This document shows positions 39,501-47,160 of a stretch of DNA of 64,000 nt, piece by piece. The translations under genes were made by a program, and so were the position numbers. This DNA comes from Pantoea phytobeneficialis (lineage in GTDB: Bacteria; Pseudomonadota; Gammaproteobacteria; Enterobacterales; Enterobacteriaceae). The stretch's first letter is position 1. The number at the start of each line of letters is the position of its first letter. The notes beneath the pieces are model-generated. The model searched no databases. It was not told where the DNA came from and was given only the letters and a program-made list of their open reading frames with translations. Location: the NCBI RefSeq assembly GCF_009728735.1, contig NZ_CP024636.1:82472-146471 (forward strand), read 5' to 3'.

Positions 39501-40181
39501 ACCAAATACAATCCGGCGCGCACCTGGACGGCGGAGAACTCGGTGGGTATCGGTGGTGCCTATCTGTGCGTATATGGCATGGAAGGACCAGGGGGTTATC
39601 AGTTTGTCGGGCGCACCTTGCAGATGTGGAACCGTGACCGCCAAACGTCAGCGTTTAGCCAACCCTGGCTGCTCCGCTTCTTCGACCAGATCCGTTTCTA
39701 TCCAGTGAGCGCTGACGAGCTGCTGGAGATTCGTGAACGTTTTCCGTGGGGGGATTATCCACTGCGGATGGAGGAGGGGGAATTCCGCCTCGACGATTAT
39801 CAGGCGTTGCTGGCACAGCAGGCGATGGACATTGACCGCTTTCAGCAGCAGCGTCAGCAGGCGTTCGACAGCGAGCTGGCGCGCTGGCGCGCTGAAGGGC
39901 AGTTTACCTTTGATAGCCAGTTGCCGGAGTCGGCCGATGAAGAGACCCGTATTCCCGCCGATTGTTGTGGCGTGGAGAGTCAGGTGGCAGGCAGTGTCTG
40001 GCAGTGGTTGGTGGCACCAGGCAGTGACATTGAAGCGGGGGCTACCGTTGGTATTCTCGAGTCAATGAAGATGGAAATCCCGATCGTCGCGCCAGTTAGC
40101 GGAAAAATCCATAGCCTGCAACGACAGGTCGGGCAGCAAGTACAGGCGGGTCAGTTACTTATGGTGATCGATCCGGTCTGA
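36588..40181 (+). CDS. biotin-dependent guanidine carboxylase (urea carboxylase family)
   Basis: The 1197-aa multidomain enzyme has a biotin carboxylase domain (about 1-450; STAGGGGIGMQRC ATP-grasp loop, EVNTRLQVEHGVTE), an AHS2/KipA-like domain (from about 458, GGTLTTVQDAPGRVGYWHVG), an AHS1/KipI-like domain (about 800-1040) and a C-terminal biotinyl domain with the acceptor lysine in ESMKMEIP (Lys1161). Urea carboxylases and guanidine carboxylases share this layout; the ykkC riboswitch and the two DUF1989 genes argue for guanidine. ATP and bicarbonate would be used to make carboxyguanidine in the cytoplasm. Allophanate hydrolase, usually next in such operons, is absent. Confidence 0.9.
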   Translation: MIERVLIANRGAIAVRIIRTLQAMNIKAIAVYAEADRHARHVRLADEAWSLGAGQVRDTYLNQDKLLAIAAESGAQALHPGYGFLSENPEFVNRCEAAGLHFLGPNAQQMAAFGLKHRARALAQENNVPLLSGSGLLTSLEQAQAAATEIGYPVMLKSTAGGGGIGMQRCDDAQQLADAFTRVKRLAGNNFADDGVFLEKFIARARHIEVQIFGDGAGEVIALGERDCSAQRRNQKVMEETPAPGLSDAVRAELQATAVRLGRAVNYRSAGTVEYVYDEGSQQFWFLEVNTRLQVEHGVTEMVYGVDLVRWMVELAQQTLAPLTSLQPVANGHAIQVRLYAEDPAKQFQPSAGLLSYVAFPAEVENVTLRVDSSVEGGMEVSPFYDPMLAKVIVQGADRDQALTGLAQALNATELYGIETNLLWLRHLLTLAEVQQGRIITATLGGVQWQPPTLDIISGGTLTTVQDAPGRVGYWHVGVPPSGPFDSRAFQLGNRLLDNDPLAAGLEITLRGPTLRFNQRCSFVLTGAPLAAQLDQHSLAMNQIICAQAGQTLTLGDVRDGSRSYLLLAGGLDTPRYLGSRSTFTLGKFGGHAGRALRAGDVLHLAAPAELPEAQLPQALLPELSGHWQLRVIYGPHGAPTFFTDDDIREFFAAEWQVHYNSSRTGIRLIGPKPTWARSDGGEAGMHPSNIHDNAYAFGTVDFTGDMPVILGPDGPSLGGFVCPATVVEADLWKLGQLKAGDRVQFLPIDLASADQLAQAQREEIASLQPQPLTVSAALPLIDPVLHQHAATGALPSLCVRAAGDRFLLVEYGDLLLDIALRFRVHALMQWLEAHPLPGQLELTPGIRSLQVHYDAQLCSRSELLAHILHADNVLGTLADAAVPSRTVWLPLSWDDEACRIAIQRYSQSVRPNAPWCPSNIEFIRRINGLESVEAVKEILFSAAYLVMGLGDVYLGAPVATPLDPRHRLVTTKYNPARTWTAENSVGIGGAYLCVYGMEGPGGYQFVGRTLQMWNRDRQTSAFSQPWLLRFFDQIRFYPVSADELLEIRERFPWGDYPLRMEEGEFRLDDYQALLAQQAMDIDRFQQQRQQAFDSELARWRAEGQFTFDSQLPESADEETRIPADCCGVESQVAGSVWQWLVAPGSDIEAGATVGILESMKMEIPIVAPVSGKIHSLQRQVGQQVQAGQLLMVIDPV

Positions 40182-40297
40182 GCATAATTTAGATCAATAA
40201 ATCATCATTAAAAAAGCAGCAAAGCCGGGGATCTGACCCATACTTAAAACCCGGCCAATTGTTGCATTGTTCTGGCATCTTTATCGCAGTGTGCAAC

Positions 40298-40357
40298 AGG
40301 CTGTGTCCCGTAGCGGTTTCATAATAAATCTTCTTAAACCGTTGCGGGATGCAGCCT
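40298..40357. other. imperfect 60-nt hairpin upstream of yiaG
   Basis: Three nested arms pair: AGGCTG (40298) with CAGCCT (40352), TCCCG (40306) with CGGGA (40345), and CGGTTT (40314) with AAACCG (40336). It lies in the 256-bp gap between the carboxylase and yiaG genes. It may be a leader structure or a degenerate repeat; no T-run follows, so it is not a simple terminator. Confidence 0.5.
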
Positions 40358-40437
40358 GAACCGGTCGGTTTCAGCGTTTGCGGACGCTTTACCTCTCTAC
40401 TTTCACGTGATTCATAGTGAGTTTTAAGGAGTTCTCT

Positions 40438-40734
40438 ATGGAAATAAAAGATCCAATGGTCGAGTTACTTAGTAGTCTTGAGCAGATTGTTTTGACACGT
40501 GATGCACAGCCTTCTGTATCTGAAATCGCCCTTCAAAAGGCGTCAGTTCCCGAGCCACAGCGTTTACGAGAGATGACCGGCATGCAGGTTGATGAATTTG
40601 CCCGCGTGATGGGGGTGAGCGTCTCTTCAGTGAAAAGCTGGGAGGCGCAACGTACGCGCCCTTCCGCTACGGCGCGTAAATTGATGAAGCTGTTGCAGGC
40701 TAATCCCTATCTGGGTCGACAACTACTTGAGTAA
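40438..40734 (+). CDS. yiaG: YiaG-like HTH protein
   Basis: The 98-aa product aligns with E. coli YiaG (96 aa) along its length: MEIKDPMVELLSSLEQIV at the start and a C-terminal lambda-repressor/XRE-type helix-turn-helix, VDEFARVMGVSVSSVKSWEA then RTRPSATARKLMKLLQANP. The ATG at 40438 has AAGGAG six bases upstream; the frame opens seven codons earlier without such a site. It resembles antitoxin-type HTH proteins, but no toxin gene adjoins it. A terminator follows directly. Confidence 0.9.
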   Translation: MEIKDPMVELLSSLEQIVLTRDAQPSVSEIALQKASVPEPQRLREMTGMQVDEFARVMGVSVSSVKSWEAQRTRPSATARKLMKLLQANPYLGRQLLE

Positions 40735-40754
40735 ACACCGACTATTCGGTTCTG

Positions 40755-40780
40755 ACCCGCCTTGATGGCGGGTTTTTTTT
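40755..40780 (+). terminator. rho-independent terminator of yiaG
   Basis: ACCCGCC pairs with GGCGGGT (40755-40761 with 40767-40773) around TTGAT, followed by eight T residues. Confidence 0.92.
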
Positions 40781-40802
40781 GTTTGTCATGAGCACCGGCA
40801 GT

Positions 40803-40868
40803 CGTAGCGGCGCGATTTATCGCGCTGTTTTTGATATTTAAATTCGCGCGATAAATCGCGCCGCTACG
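40803..40868. repeat. REP-like palindromic pair 6
   Basis: Two intact inverted units separated by about 18 bp, between the converging yiaG and HD-domain genes. The right arm ends one base before the HD gene's stop codon. Confidence 0.9.
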
Positions 40869-41480
40869 TTATGTGTCAGGGTTGGTCAGCATCACCCCAT
40901 ATTTGGCCGCCTGCTTCACAAACCAACTCTCCGGCACGCTGTGCGGCGGCTGCGCCAACTGGGTCAGCCCCTGGCGAATTATGTTATCCGCCTGCTGCCA
41001 GAGATGTTTATCCCCTTCATTTAACAGCTGAATTTGTATCTGTTTTTCCACCAGATAAACCCGGGCGAAGTCGGCATCGAATTGCACAATGGCACGGGTG
41101 TTATCGATGATGTCAGCCAGTTTGATAGTTTGCGCCTCGGGTGACGCCTGCGCGGTATGGCGAAAGTAGGCCAGCTTGCGTGCCGCGCGGTTTTTCGCCT
41201 GTGGCTGAGCGCTGTCGGTGAGCATATCCACCAGTTCAGCCACGCGTGGGCCGAAGAGGCGGGTGATGTCTGCCAAAGTGCTGGCGGTGTCTTCCACCGT
41301 GTCGTGCAGCCAGGCCGCTGCCAACATTGCTTCGTCATCGGTCACGCTACGCACCAGCTCGACCACCGCCGCCGGGTGGACGATATAGGGTTCATCGGTA
41401 TATTTGCGCCGCTGTCCGGCTTCGGCATGAGCCTGGGTGGCATAGTGACGCGCCTGATCTTCCAGTGAATCCCGCATCAT
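40869..41480 (-). CDS. small HD-domain hydrolase (SpoT-HD/Mesh1-like)
   Basis: The 203-aa protein carries the metal-dependent HD motifs of the RelA/SpoT hydrolase domain: RRKYTDEPYIVHPAAVVELV, AAWLHDTVEDTASTLADI, KLAYFRH and KLADIIDNTR. It lacks a synthetase, TGS or ACT domain, so it is a stand-alone HD protein like small alarmone hydrolases; the substrate, possibly ppGpp or another phosphorylated nucleotide, is not proven. The ATG at 41480 has GGAGC six bases upstream and is preferred over 41540, which would place the start inside the divergent ohrR promoter. Confidence 0.82.
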   Translation of the reverse strand: MMRDSLEDQARHYATQAHAEAGQRRKYTDEPYIVHPAAVVELVRSVTDDEAMLAAAWLHDTVEDTASTLADITRLFGPRVAELVDMLTDSAQPQAKNRAARKLAYFRHTAQASPEAQTIKLADIIDNTRAIVQFDADFARVYLVEKQIQIQLLNEGDKHLWQQADNIIRQGLTQLAQPPHSVPESWFVKQAAKYGVMLTNPDT

Positions 41481-41513
41481 TGTTTGCTCCGTAAAAAGTA
41501 GCTTGCAATTGTC

Positions 41514-41523
41514 TAGCGCGCTA
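41514..41523. promoter_or_regulatory. candidate OhrR operator, ohrR/HD divergent region
   Basis: TAGCGCGCTA is a perfect palindrome in the 58-bp divergent promoter; a near copy TAGCGCGCGA occurs at 42054-42063, 27 bp before ohr. A shared motif before both ohrR and ohr fits a common repressor. Confidence 0.45.
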
Positions 41524-41538
41524 TCTATATTAAATCGC

Positions 41539-42003
41539 ATGAACAGTAATCAAGATGACAAAAAAGTGTCGCAGACGCCACTCAAGCTGGATCAGCATCT
41601 CTGTTTCGCCCTCTATTCGGCGAACCTGGCGATGCACAAGGTCTATCGTCAGCTGCTGGGACAGCTGGAAATCACCTATCCGCAATATCTGGTGATGCTG
41701 GTGCTGTGGACGCAGGATGATGTGACGGTATCGGAGATCGGCGAGCAGCTGTTTCTCGACTCCGCCACGTTGACGCCGTTGTTGAAACGGCTGGAAAGCG
41801 CCGGGCTGTTGCGCCGCGCGCGCTCGCGTCAGGATGAACGTCAGGTTGTCGTGACCCTGACCGACGAGGGAAGGGCATTACGCCAGAAAGCGGAATCCAT
41901 TCCGGAAGCGATCAAATGCGCTGCGGCTTGTGATGATGAGACGCTGCTGGCGCTGAAAAACCAGTTGGATGATCTGCGCGATAATCTGAATCGCGCGAAG
42001 TAG
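41539..42003 (+). CDS. ohrR: MarR-family organic hydroperoxide sensor OhrR
   Basis: The 154-aa MarR-type winged-helix protein has the OhrR N-terminal [16 protein letters not shown], in which the Cys is the peroxide-sensing residue, and a DNA-binding [20 protein letters not shown] and [14 protein letters not shown] wing. Oxidation of this Cys by organic hydroperoxides releases the repressor from DNA. The ATG at 41539 gives a usual-length protein; the frame opens at 41503. It lies 86 bp upstream of ohr and is divergent from the HD hydrolase gene. Confidence 0.93.
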   Translation: MNSNQDDKKVSQTPLKLDQHLCFALYSANLAMHKVYRQLLGQLEITYPQYLVMLVLWTQDDVTVSEIGEQLFLDSATLTPLLKRLESAGLLRRARSRQDERQVVVTLTDEGRALRQKAESIPEAIKCAAACDDETLLALKNQLDDLRDNLNRAK

Positions 42004-42089
42004 TTCAGTGCGGGTGCGCTGCACCCGTATCATATCAGGCTGCGCTATGTAAGTAGCGCGCGATAAAATAGCGAATTAGTGAGGTTATC

Positions 42090-42518
42090 ATGTCTTTAGA
42101 AAAAGTTGTTTATACCGCAAAAGCCAAAGCCACCGGTGGTCGTGATGGCCGCGCTACCTCTTCTGATGGCGTGCTGGATGTGAAACTGGGCGTGCCAAAA
42201 GAGATGGGCGGTGCAGGCGGTGAAGTGACTAACCCGGAGCAACTGTTTGCTGCTGGTTATTCTGCCTGTTTCCTCGGTGCGATGAAGTTTGTCGCGGCGC
42301 GCGATAAATTCGCCATTGCGAAAGATGCGTGGATTGAAGGTGAAGTCGGTATCGGCCCGATCCCCAACGGTTTTGGTATTGAAGCCAAACTGAATATTCA
42401 TCTGCCGGGGATGGATGCCGCTGAAGCGCAGAAACTGGTCGATGCTGCGCATATCGTCTGCCCTTACTCTAATGCCACCCGTGGCAATATCGATGTGACG
42501 CTGAATATCATTAACTAA
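42090..42518 (+). CDS. ohr: organic hydroperoxide resistance protein Ohr
   Basis: The 142-aa Ohr/OsmC-fold thiol peroxidase reduces organic hydroperoxides. Both catalytic cysteines are visible, in [13 protein letters not shown] and [13 protein letters not shown], and the Arg-containing loop [16 protein letters not shown] is conserved. The start has GTGAGG upstream. It is the expected target of the adjacent OhrR. Confidence 0.95.
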   Translation: MSLEKVVYTAKAKATGGRDGRATSSDGVLDVKLGVPKEMGGAGGEVTNPEQLFAAGYSACFLGAMKFVAARDKFAIAKDAWIEGEVGIGPIPNGFGIEAKLNIHLPGMDAAEAQKLVDAAHIVCPYSNATRGNIDVTLNIIN

Positions 42519-42530
42519 ACCTGCCTTATT

Positions 42531-42601
42531 CGTAGCGGCGCGATTTATCGCGCGGGTTTTATCCTGTACAATAATCCCGCGCGATAAATCGCGCCGCTAC
42601 G
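42531..42601. repeat. REP-like palindromic pair 7
   Basis: Two intact inverted units around about 22 bp, after ohr and before eptB. The rest of the 227-bp gap shows no further recognisable element. Confidence 0.9.
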
Positions 42602-42745
42602 GCAAAATTGCTATGCCCTCGGTTCAGATTCCTCCCGAACAGTTCCTTGCATCACGCTTTTCTGCGGTAAAAGCGAACTCTATTGCCTTTACATAGTCCC
42701 ACTTTAGGGTTACCGCTCCGACACCAGCCGGGAATAAATAAATTC

Positions 42746-44440
42746 ATGAATTATATTAAGACCTTAACGCAGCAGGAACTGTCATTGATGCTCGCGCTGT
42801 ATATCGGCATTCTGTTGAATTTGCCGATTTTTTATCGCCGATTTGACGGCTTTCTGACGAAATCCTCACTGACAAATTGGGCTTCGGCGCTGGTTGAAGT
42901 GGTCGCCGCCGTGCTGCTGACCTTCTTCCTGATGCGACTCTTGTCGCTCGGCGGTAAATGGGCTTACCGCGTGCTTGCCAGCCTGCTGGTGGTGATTTCG
43001 GTTGCTGCCGCCTATTACATGGCGTTTTTTAACGTGGTGATTGGCTATGGCATTGTCGCCTCGGTAATGACCACCGATGTGGATCTGTCAAAAGAAGTGA
43101 TCGGCCTGCATTTCGTGCTGTGGATGGTGCTGGTGAGTGCCCTGCCGCTGCTGATGATTTGGCGCAACAACCTGAGTAAGACGCTGATTGAGCAGCTGAA
43201 AACCCCAGGCCAGCGCATCAAACCAACCCTGATTCTGTTGCTGAGCGTGGCGCTGGTGTGGCTGCCGATTCGCTATTTTGACAAGCTGCAAAAAGCCAAC
43301 GAAGAGATCACCAATATCGATCTGCCCAGCTACGGCGGTGTGGTGGCGCACTCCTATCTGCCTTCAAACTGGATTGCCGCGCTGGGGCTGTTTGCCTGGA
43401 CCAAACTGGATGAAGAAGTGGACAGTCAGGCGCTGCTGGACCCGGCGAAAAAGTTTACTTATGTGGCCCCGGCAGGAATTGATGATACCTACGTGGTGTT
43501 TGTGATTGGTGAAACCACGCGCTGGGACCATATGGGGTTGTTGGGCTATCAGCGCGATACCACGCCGAAGCTATCGAAAGAGAAAAACCTGGTGGCGTTC
43601 CGCGGCGAGTCTTGTGATACCGCCACTAAGCTGTCGCTGCGCTGCATGTTCGTACGCGAAGGCGGCACGATGAATAATCCCGGTCGTACCCTGAAAGAGC
43701 AGAACATTTTCGCGGTACTGAAAGAACTGGGTTTCACCTCCGAGTTGTTCGCCATGCAAAGTGAAGTGTGGTTTTACGATAACGCCGATGTGAATAACTT
43801 CTCTTTCCGCGAACAAATTGGCTCTGAGAAGCGTAATCAGGGAAAACCGGTGGATGATATGCTGCTGGTGCCGGAATTGCAGGCATCGCTGGAGCGTTAT
43901 CCACAAGGTAAGCATCTGGTGGTGCTGCATACCAAAGGTTCACATTACCTGTATTCGCAGCGTTATCCGCGCAGCTTCGCCCGCTACCAACCGGAGTGTA
44001 TGGGGGTGGATGAAACCTGTAGTAAAGCGCAGTTGATTAACGCTTATGACAACTCGATTTTATACGTCGATACGATGCTCGATAGCGTGTTTGATCAGCT
44101 GCGTGATAAGAAGGCGATTGTGTTTTATGCCGCTGACCACGGTGAGTCGATCAGCGAGAATATGCATCTGCACGGTACACCGCGTGAGATGGCACCACCG
44201 GAGCAGTTTCGGGTACCGATGATCGTCTGGGCCTCGGATAAGTATTTGGCCGACCCCAACAATCGCAGCAATTTTGAGCGTTTACAGGCGCAGCAGCGTG
44301 TTGGCAAGACGCATCGTCACGTCGAGTTGTTTGATACCATTCTCGGCTGTCTGGGCTATACCTCACCGGACGGCGGTATTAAAGCGGCGAACAACTGGTG
44401 TCAGGCACCGGCGGTTACCTCTGAGGCCAAACCGCTGTAA
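42746..44440 (+). CDS. eptB: Kdo2-lipid A phosphoethanolamine 7''-transferase EptB
   Basis: The 564-aa protein matches E. coli EptB along its length. Five N-terminal membrane helices occupy about residues 1-180, and the periplasmic alkaline-phosphatase-fold sulfatase domain follows. The catalytic nucleophile is Thr294 in [11 protein letters not shown]; zinc ligands are expected in [11 protein letters not shown] and [20 protein letters not shown]. It adds phosphoethanolamine to the outer Kdo of lipopolysaccharide, changing surface charge. The ATG at 42746 gives [13 protein letters not shown] as in E. coli (MRYIKSITQQKLS). It adjoins proK and dpp as in E. coli. Confidence 0.95.
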   Translation: MNYIKTLTQQELSLMLALYIGILLNLPIFYRRFDGFLTKSSLTNWASALVEVVAAVLLTFFLMRLLSLGGKWAYRVLASLLVVISVAAAYYMAFFNVVIGYGIVASVMTTDVDLSKEVIGLHFVLWMVLVSALPLLMIWRNNLSKTLIEQLKTPGQRIKPTLILLLSVALVWLPIRYFDKLQKANEEITNIDLPSYGGVVAHSYLPSNWIAALGLFAWTKLDEEVDSQALLDPAKKFTYVAPAGIDDTYVVFVIGETTRWDHMGLLGYQRDTTPKLSKEKNLVAFRGESCDTATKLSLRCMFVREGGTMNNPGRTLKEQNIFAVLKELGFTSELFAMQSEVWFYDNADVNNFSFREQIGSEKRNQGKPVDDMLLVPELQASLERYPQGKHLVVLHTKGSHYLYSQRYPRSFARYQPECMGVDETCSKAQLINAYDNSILYVDTMLDSVFDQLRDKKAIVFYAADHGESISENMHLHGTPREMAPPEQFRVPMIVWASDKYLADPNNRSNFERLQAQQRVGKTHRHVELFDTILGCLGYTSPDGGIKAANNWCQAPAVTSEAKPL

Positions 44441-44524
44441 TTTTGCCTGAACTTATTGAGCAGCGGGGGCTTTTTCTCCGCTGCCTGCTTTCCAGGCGAT
44501 CGCATGGAATTGCACAAAAAGGGA

Positions 44525-44553
44525 TTGACGCTCCCGGAGTGGCGCAGTAAGAT
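44525..44553 (+). promoter_or_regulatory. proK promoter
   Basis: TTGACG (44525-44530), a 17-bp spacer and TAAGAT (44548-44553) are followed by a GC-rich discriminator (GCGCCCC), typical of stringently controlled tRNA promoters. Confidence 0.85.
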
Positions 44554-44563
44554 GCGCCCCCAT

Positions 44564-44640
<77 letters not shown>

Positions 44641-44649
44641 AATTTAAGA

Positions 44650-44677
44650 AACCTGCTTGTAAAAGCGGGTTTTTTTT
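44650..44677 (+). terminator. rho-independent terminator of proK
   Basis: AACCTGCTT pairs with AAGCGGGTT (44650-44658 with 44663-44671) around GTAA, followed by a T tract. Confidence 0.92.
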
Positions 44678-44690
44678 CGTCTGTATCATC

Positions 44691-44720
44691 CGTAGCGGCG
44701 CGATTTATCGCGCCGCTACG
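44691..44720. repeat. compact REP-like palindrome 8
   Basis: A 30-bp palindrome in which CGTAGCGGCGCGATTTATCG runs directly into CGCCGCTACG; one complete inverted unit pair without spacer, right after the proK terminator. Confidence 0.88.
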
Positions 44721-45003
44721 GCCTGGTGTGGCCCAGGATTAAGTTTTAAAAGTTAACAATTCACCCCTTACGTCTGGCAATCGTCCATTAGTCGTCATTA
44801 TTCCTGTTCACGGCTATCAATCCCTTGCCACTTCTCAGCCTGCCGCTTAATTCGCGACACATTCTTCTTATGACCGCTTTTTGCTTTTTGCTGATTTCTT
44901 ATGCCATTAGTACAGCATATTTCTCTGCCTGAACGTCATAACGCACGGGGAATCGTTCATATATTCAACATTTACCGGTAATATTTGTATGTTTTTTAGC
45001 GGT

Positions 45004-45043
45004 GATAATCACTGTCATTTGGTGGTTTTACCAGATAATCACT
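45004..45043. repeat. direct repeats GATAATCACT in the dpp upstream region
   Basis: GATAATCACT occurs at 45004-45013 and again at 45034-45043, exactly 30 bp apart, close to three helical turns. The 628-bp gap before dppA is A+T-rich and otherwise holds GTCAC-AAAA-GTGAC at 45263-45276 and no convincing gene. Confidence 0.45.
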
Positions 45044-45317
45044 CGGCATAGCGCGCTTTATCACCTTTTTAAATATTGGCTTACCGGTTGAAGGGTGTTT
45101 TTTATCGTTGCTTGCGGTTACTCACACTCTCTGTAAATAACCCCACCTTGTATTGACGTTCTTTGCAACTGTTGACAAATTGATGCGTCAATAGATGCAG
45201 AGTCCGACGCGTCTGGCAGATTCCACGGTGCCAGCGCAACAAAAACAACGATTCGCATTTTGGTCACAAAAGTGACTTGCCTGAACCGCATAAAAAAATC
45301 AGAGGTCAGGCGCAACG

Positions 45318-45340
45318 CACACAACATCACATCACAATGG
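45318..45340 (+). promoter_or_regulatory. CA-rich dppA leader, probable GcvB sRNA target
   Basis: The leader ACACAACATCACATCACAAT followed by GGAG, immediately before the start codon, resembles the CACAAC-type sequence that the GcvB small RNA pairs with in dppA and oppA mRNAs of enterics to repress translation. Confidence 0.6.
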
Positions 45341-45348
45341 AGTAAAAC

Positions 45349-46959
45349 ATGATCAACTCCCTGGCTAAATCCAGGATGCTGAAGGTCGGTCTGAGCCTGA
45401 TTGCTATGACCGTTGCCGCGGGTGTCCAGGCGAAAACCCTCGTTTACTGTTCAGAAGGTTCGCCGGAAGGCTTTAACCCTCAGCTGTTCACCTCTGGTAC
45501 TACCTACGATGCCAGCTCCGTACCGATCTACAACCGTCTGGTTGAATTCAAAATCGGCACCACAGAAGTGGAACCGGGCCTGGCTGAAAAGTGGGATGTG
45601 AGCGCTGACGGCAAAACCTATACCTTCCATCTGCGCCAAGGCGTGAAGTGGCAAACCACCAAAGACTTCAAACCGACGCGTAACTTCAACGCTGATGACG
45701 TGATTTTCTCCTTCGAGCGTCAGCTCGATAAAAACAACAAGTACCACGGCGTTTCTGGCGGCAGCTACGAGTACTTCGAAGGCATGGACATGCCGAACTT
45801 GATCAGCAAAATCGAGAAAGTGGACGATCACACCGTTCGCTTCGTGCTGACCCGTCCGGAATCTCCGTTCCTGGCCGACCTCGGGATGGACTTCGCCTCT
45901 ATCCTGTCGAAAGAGTACGCGGATAACATGCTGAAAGCCGGTACGCCGGAAAAAGTGGACCTGAACCCGGTAGGTACCGGTCCGTTCCAGCTGCTGCAAT
46001 ACCAGAAAGACTCGCGCATCCTCTACAAAGCGAACCCGGATTACTGGGGCACCAAACCGAAGATCGATCGCTTAGTCTTCTCCATCACGCCAGATGCTTC
46101 CGTGCGTTACGCCAAGTTGCAGAAAGGCGAGTGCCAGGTGATGCCGTACCCGAACCCGGCTGATATCGCCAGCATGAAGAAAGACAAAAACATCAATCTG
46201 ATGGAACAACCGGGTCTGAACGTCGGCTACCTGTCGTTCAACACCGAGAAAAAACCGCTTGATAACGTGAAAGTGCGTCAGGCTCTGACTATGGCGGTGA
46301 ACAAGCAAGCCATCATTGATGCGGTTTATCAGGGTGCTGGCCAGGCCGCGAAAAACCTGATCCCGCCAACCATGTGGGGTTACAACGACGCGGTGCAGGA
46401 TTACCCGTATGATCCGGCTAAAGCCAAAGCGCTGCTGAAAGAAGCGGGCCTGCCAGATGGCTTCACTATCGACCTGTGGGCGATGCCGGTACAGCGTCCG
46501 TACAACCCGAACGCCCGTCGTATGGCGGAAATGGTTCAGGCTGACTGGGCGAAAATCGGTGTCAAAGCCAACATCGTTACCTACGAGTGGGGCGAGTACC
46601 TGAAGCGTGCCAAAGCGGGTGAACATCAGAGCGTGATGATGGGCTGGACCGGTGATAACGGGGATCCGGACAACTTCTTCGCCACCCTGTTCAGCTGTGC
46701 AGCGGCGAAAGACGGTTCTAACTACTCACGTTGGTGCTACAAGCCGTTTGAAGATCAGATTCAGCCAGCCCGTGCTGAAGCCGATCACAACAAACGTATT
46801 GAGTACTACAAACAGGCACAGGTGATTATGCATGACCAGGCTCCGGCGCTGATCATTGCGCACTCGACTGTGTATGAGCCAGTCAGCAAGAAAGTGACCG
46901 GCTATGTGGTTGACCCGTTAGGTAAACATCACTTCGAAAACGTCGATATCCAGGAATAA
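45349..46959 (+). CDS. dppA: dipeptide-binding protein DppA
   Basis: The 536-aa periplasmic protein (E. coli 535) has a Sec signal ending GVQAK and the mature start TLVYCSEGSPEGFNPQLFTS, followed by SBP family 5 blocks such as GLAEKWDVSADGKTYTFHLR and GYLSFNTEKKPLDNVKVRQA. It delivers dipeptides, and in E. coli also haem and 5-aminolevulinate, to DppBCDF, and takes part in peptide chemotaxis through Tap. The next gene starts 201 bp later behind two strong hairpins, which should keep DppA in excess over the membrane parts. Confidence 0.97.
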   Translation: MINSLAKSRMLKVGLSLIAMTVAAGVQAKTLVYCSEGSPEGFNPQLFTSGTTYDASSVPIYNRLVEFKIGTTEVEPGLAEKWDVSADGKTYTFHLRQGVKWQTTKDFKPTRNFNADDVIFSFERQLDKNNKYHGVSGGSYEYFEGMDMPNLISKIEKVDDHTVRFVLTRPESPFLADLGMDFASILSKEYADNMLKAGTPEKVDLNPVGTGPFQLLQYQKDSRILYKANPDYWGTKPKIDRLVFSITPDASVRYAKLQKGECQVMPYPNPADIASMKKDKNINLMEQPGLNVGYLSFNTEKKPLDNVKVRQALTMAVNKQAIIDAVYQGAGQAAKNLIPPTMWGYNDAVQDYPYDPAKAKALLKEAGLPDGFTIDLWAMPVQRPYNPNARRMAEMVQADWAKIGVKANIVTYEWGEYLKRAKAGEHQSVMMGWTGDNGDPDNFFATLFSCAAAKDGSNYSRWCYKPFEDQIQPARAEADHNKRIEYYKQAQVIMHDQAPALIIAHSTVYEPVSKKVTGYVVDPLGKHHFENVDIQE

Positions 46960-46979
46960 CCTTTCGGATTATGGCGGTC

Positions 46980-47022
46980 AGGGCCGACGCCGTCGGCCCT
47001 CGGGCGGCTTCTTCGCCGCCCG
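46980..47022 (+). promoter_or_regulatory. tandem hairpins between dppA and dppB
   Basis: AGGGCCGA/TCGGCCCT (46980-46987 with 46993-47000) and CGGGCGGC/GCCGCCCG (47001-47008 with 47015-47022) are perfect 8-bp stems directly abutting. A T-tract starts 11 bp later (47033). Together they could attenuate read-through or protect dppA mRNA from 3' decay. Confidence 0.8.
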
Positions 47023-47160
47023 CACTCCGCACTTTTTTTCCGGCTAATTTCTTTTTATTGAAGCGCTTCTGGCGTCGCGTTCGGCTATGTGCCGGATGCA
47101 TGTTTTGAGCAATGTAGTCCCCGGCGGCAACGCTGCGGGAAATGACTGAGAGTACGGCTT

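Noticed and set aside
45118..45330. 70-codon minus-strand frame upstream of dppA
   Set aside because: It covers the dpp control region, has no Shine-Dalgarno sequence and resembles no known protein.
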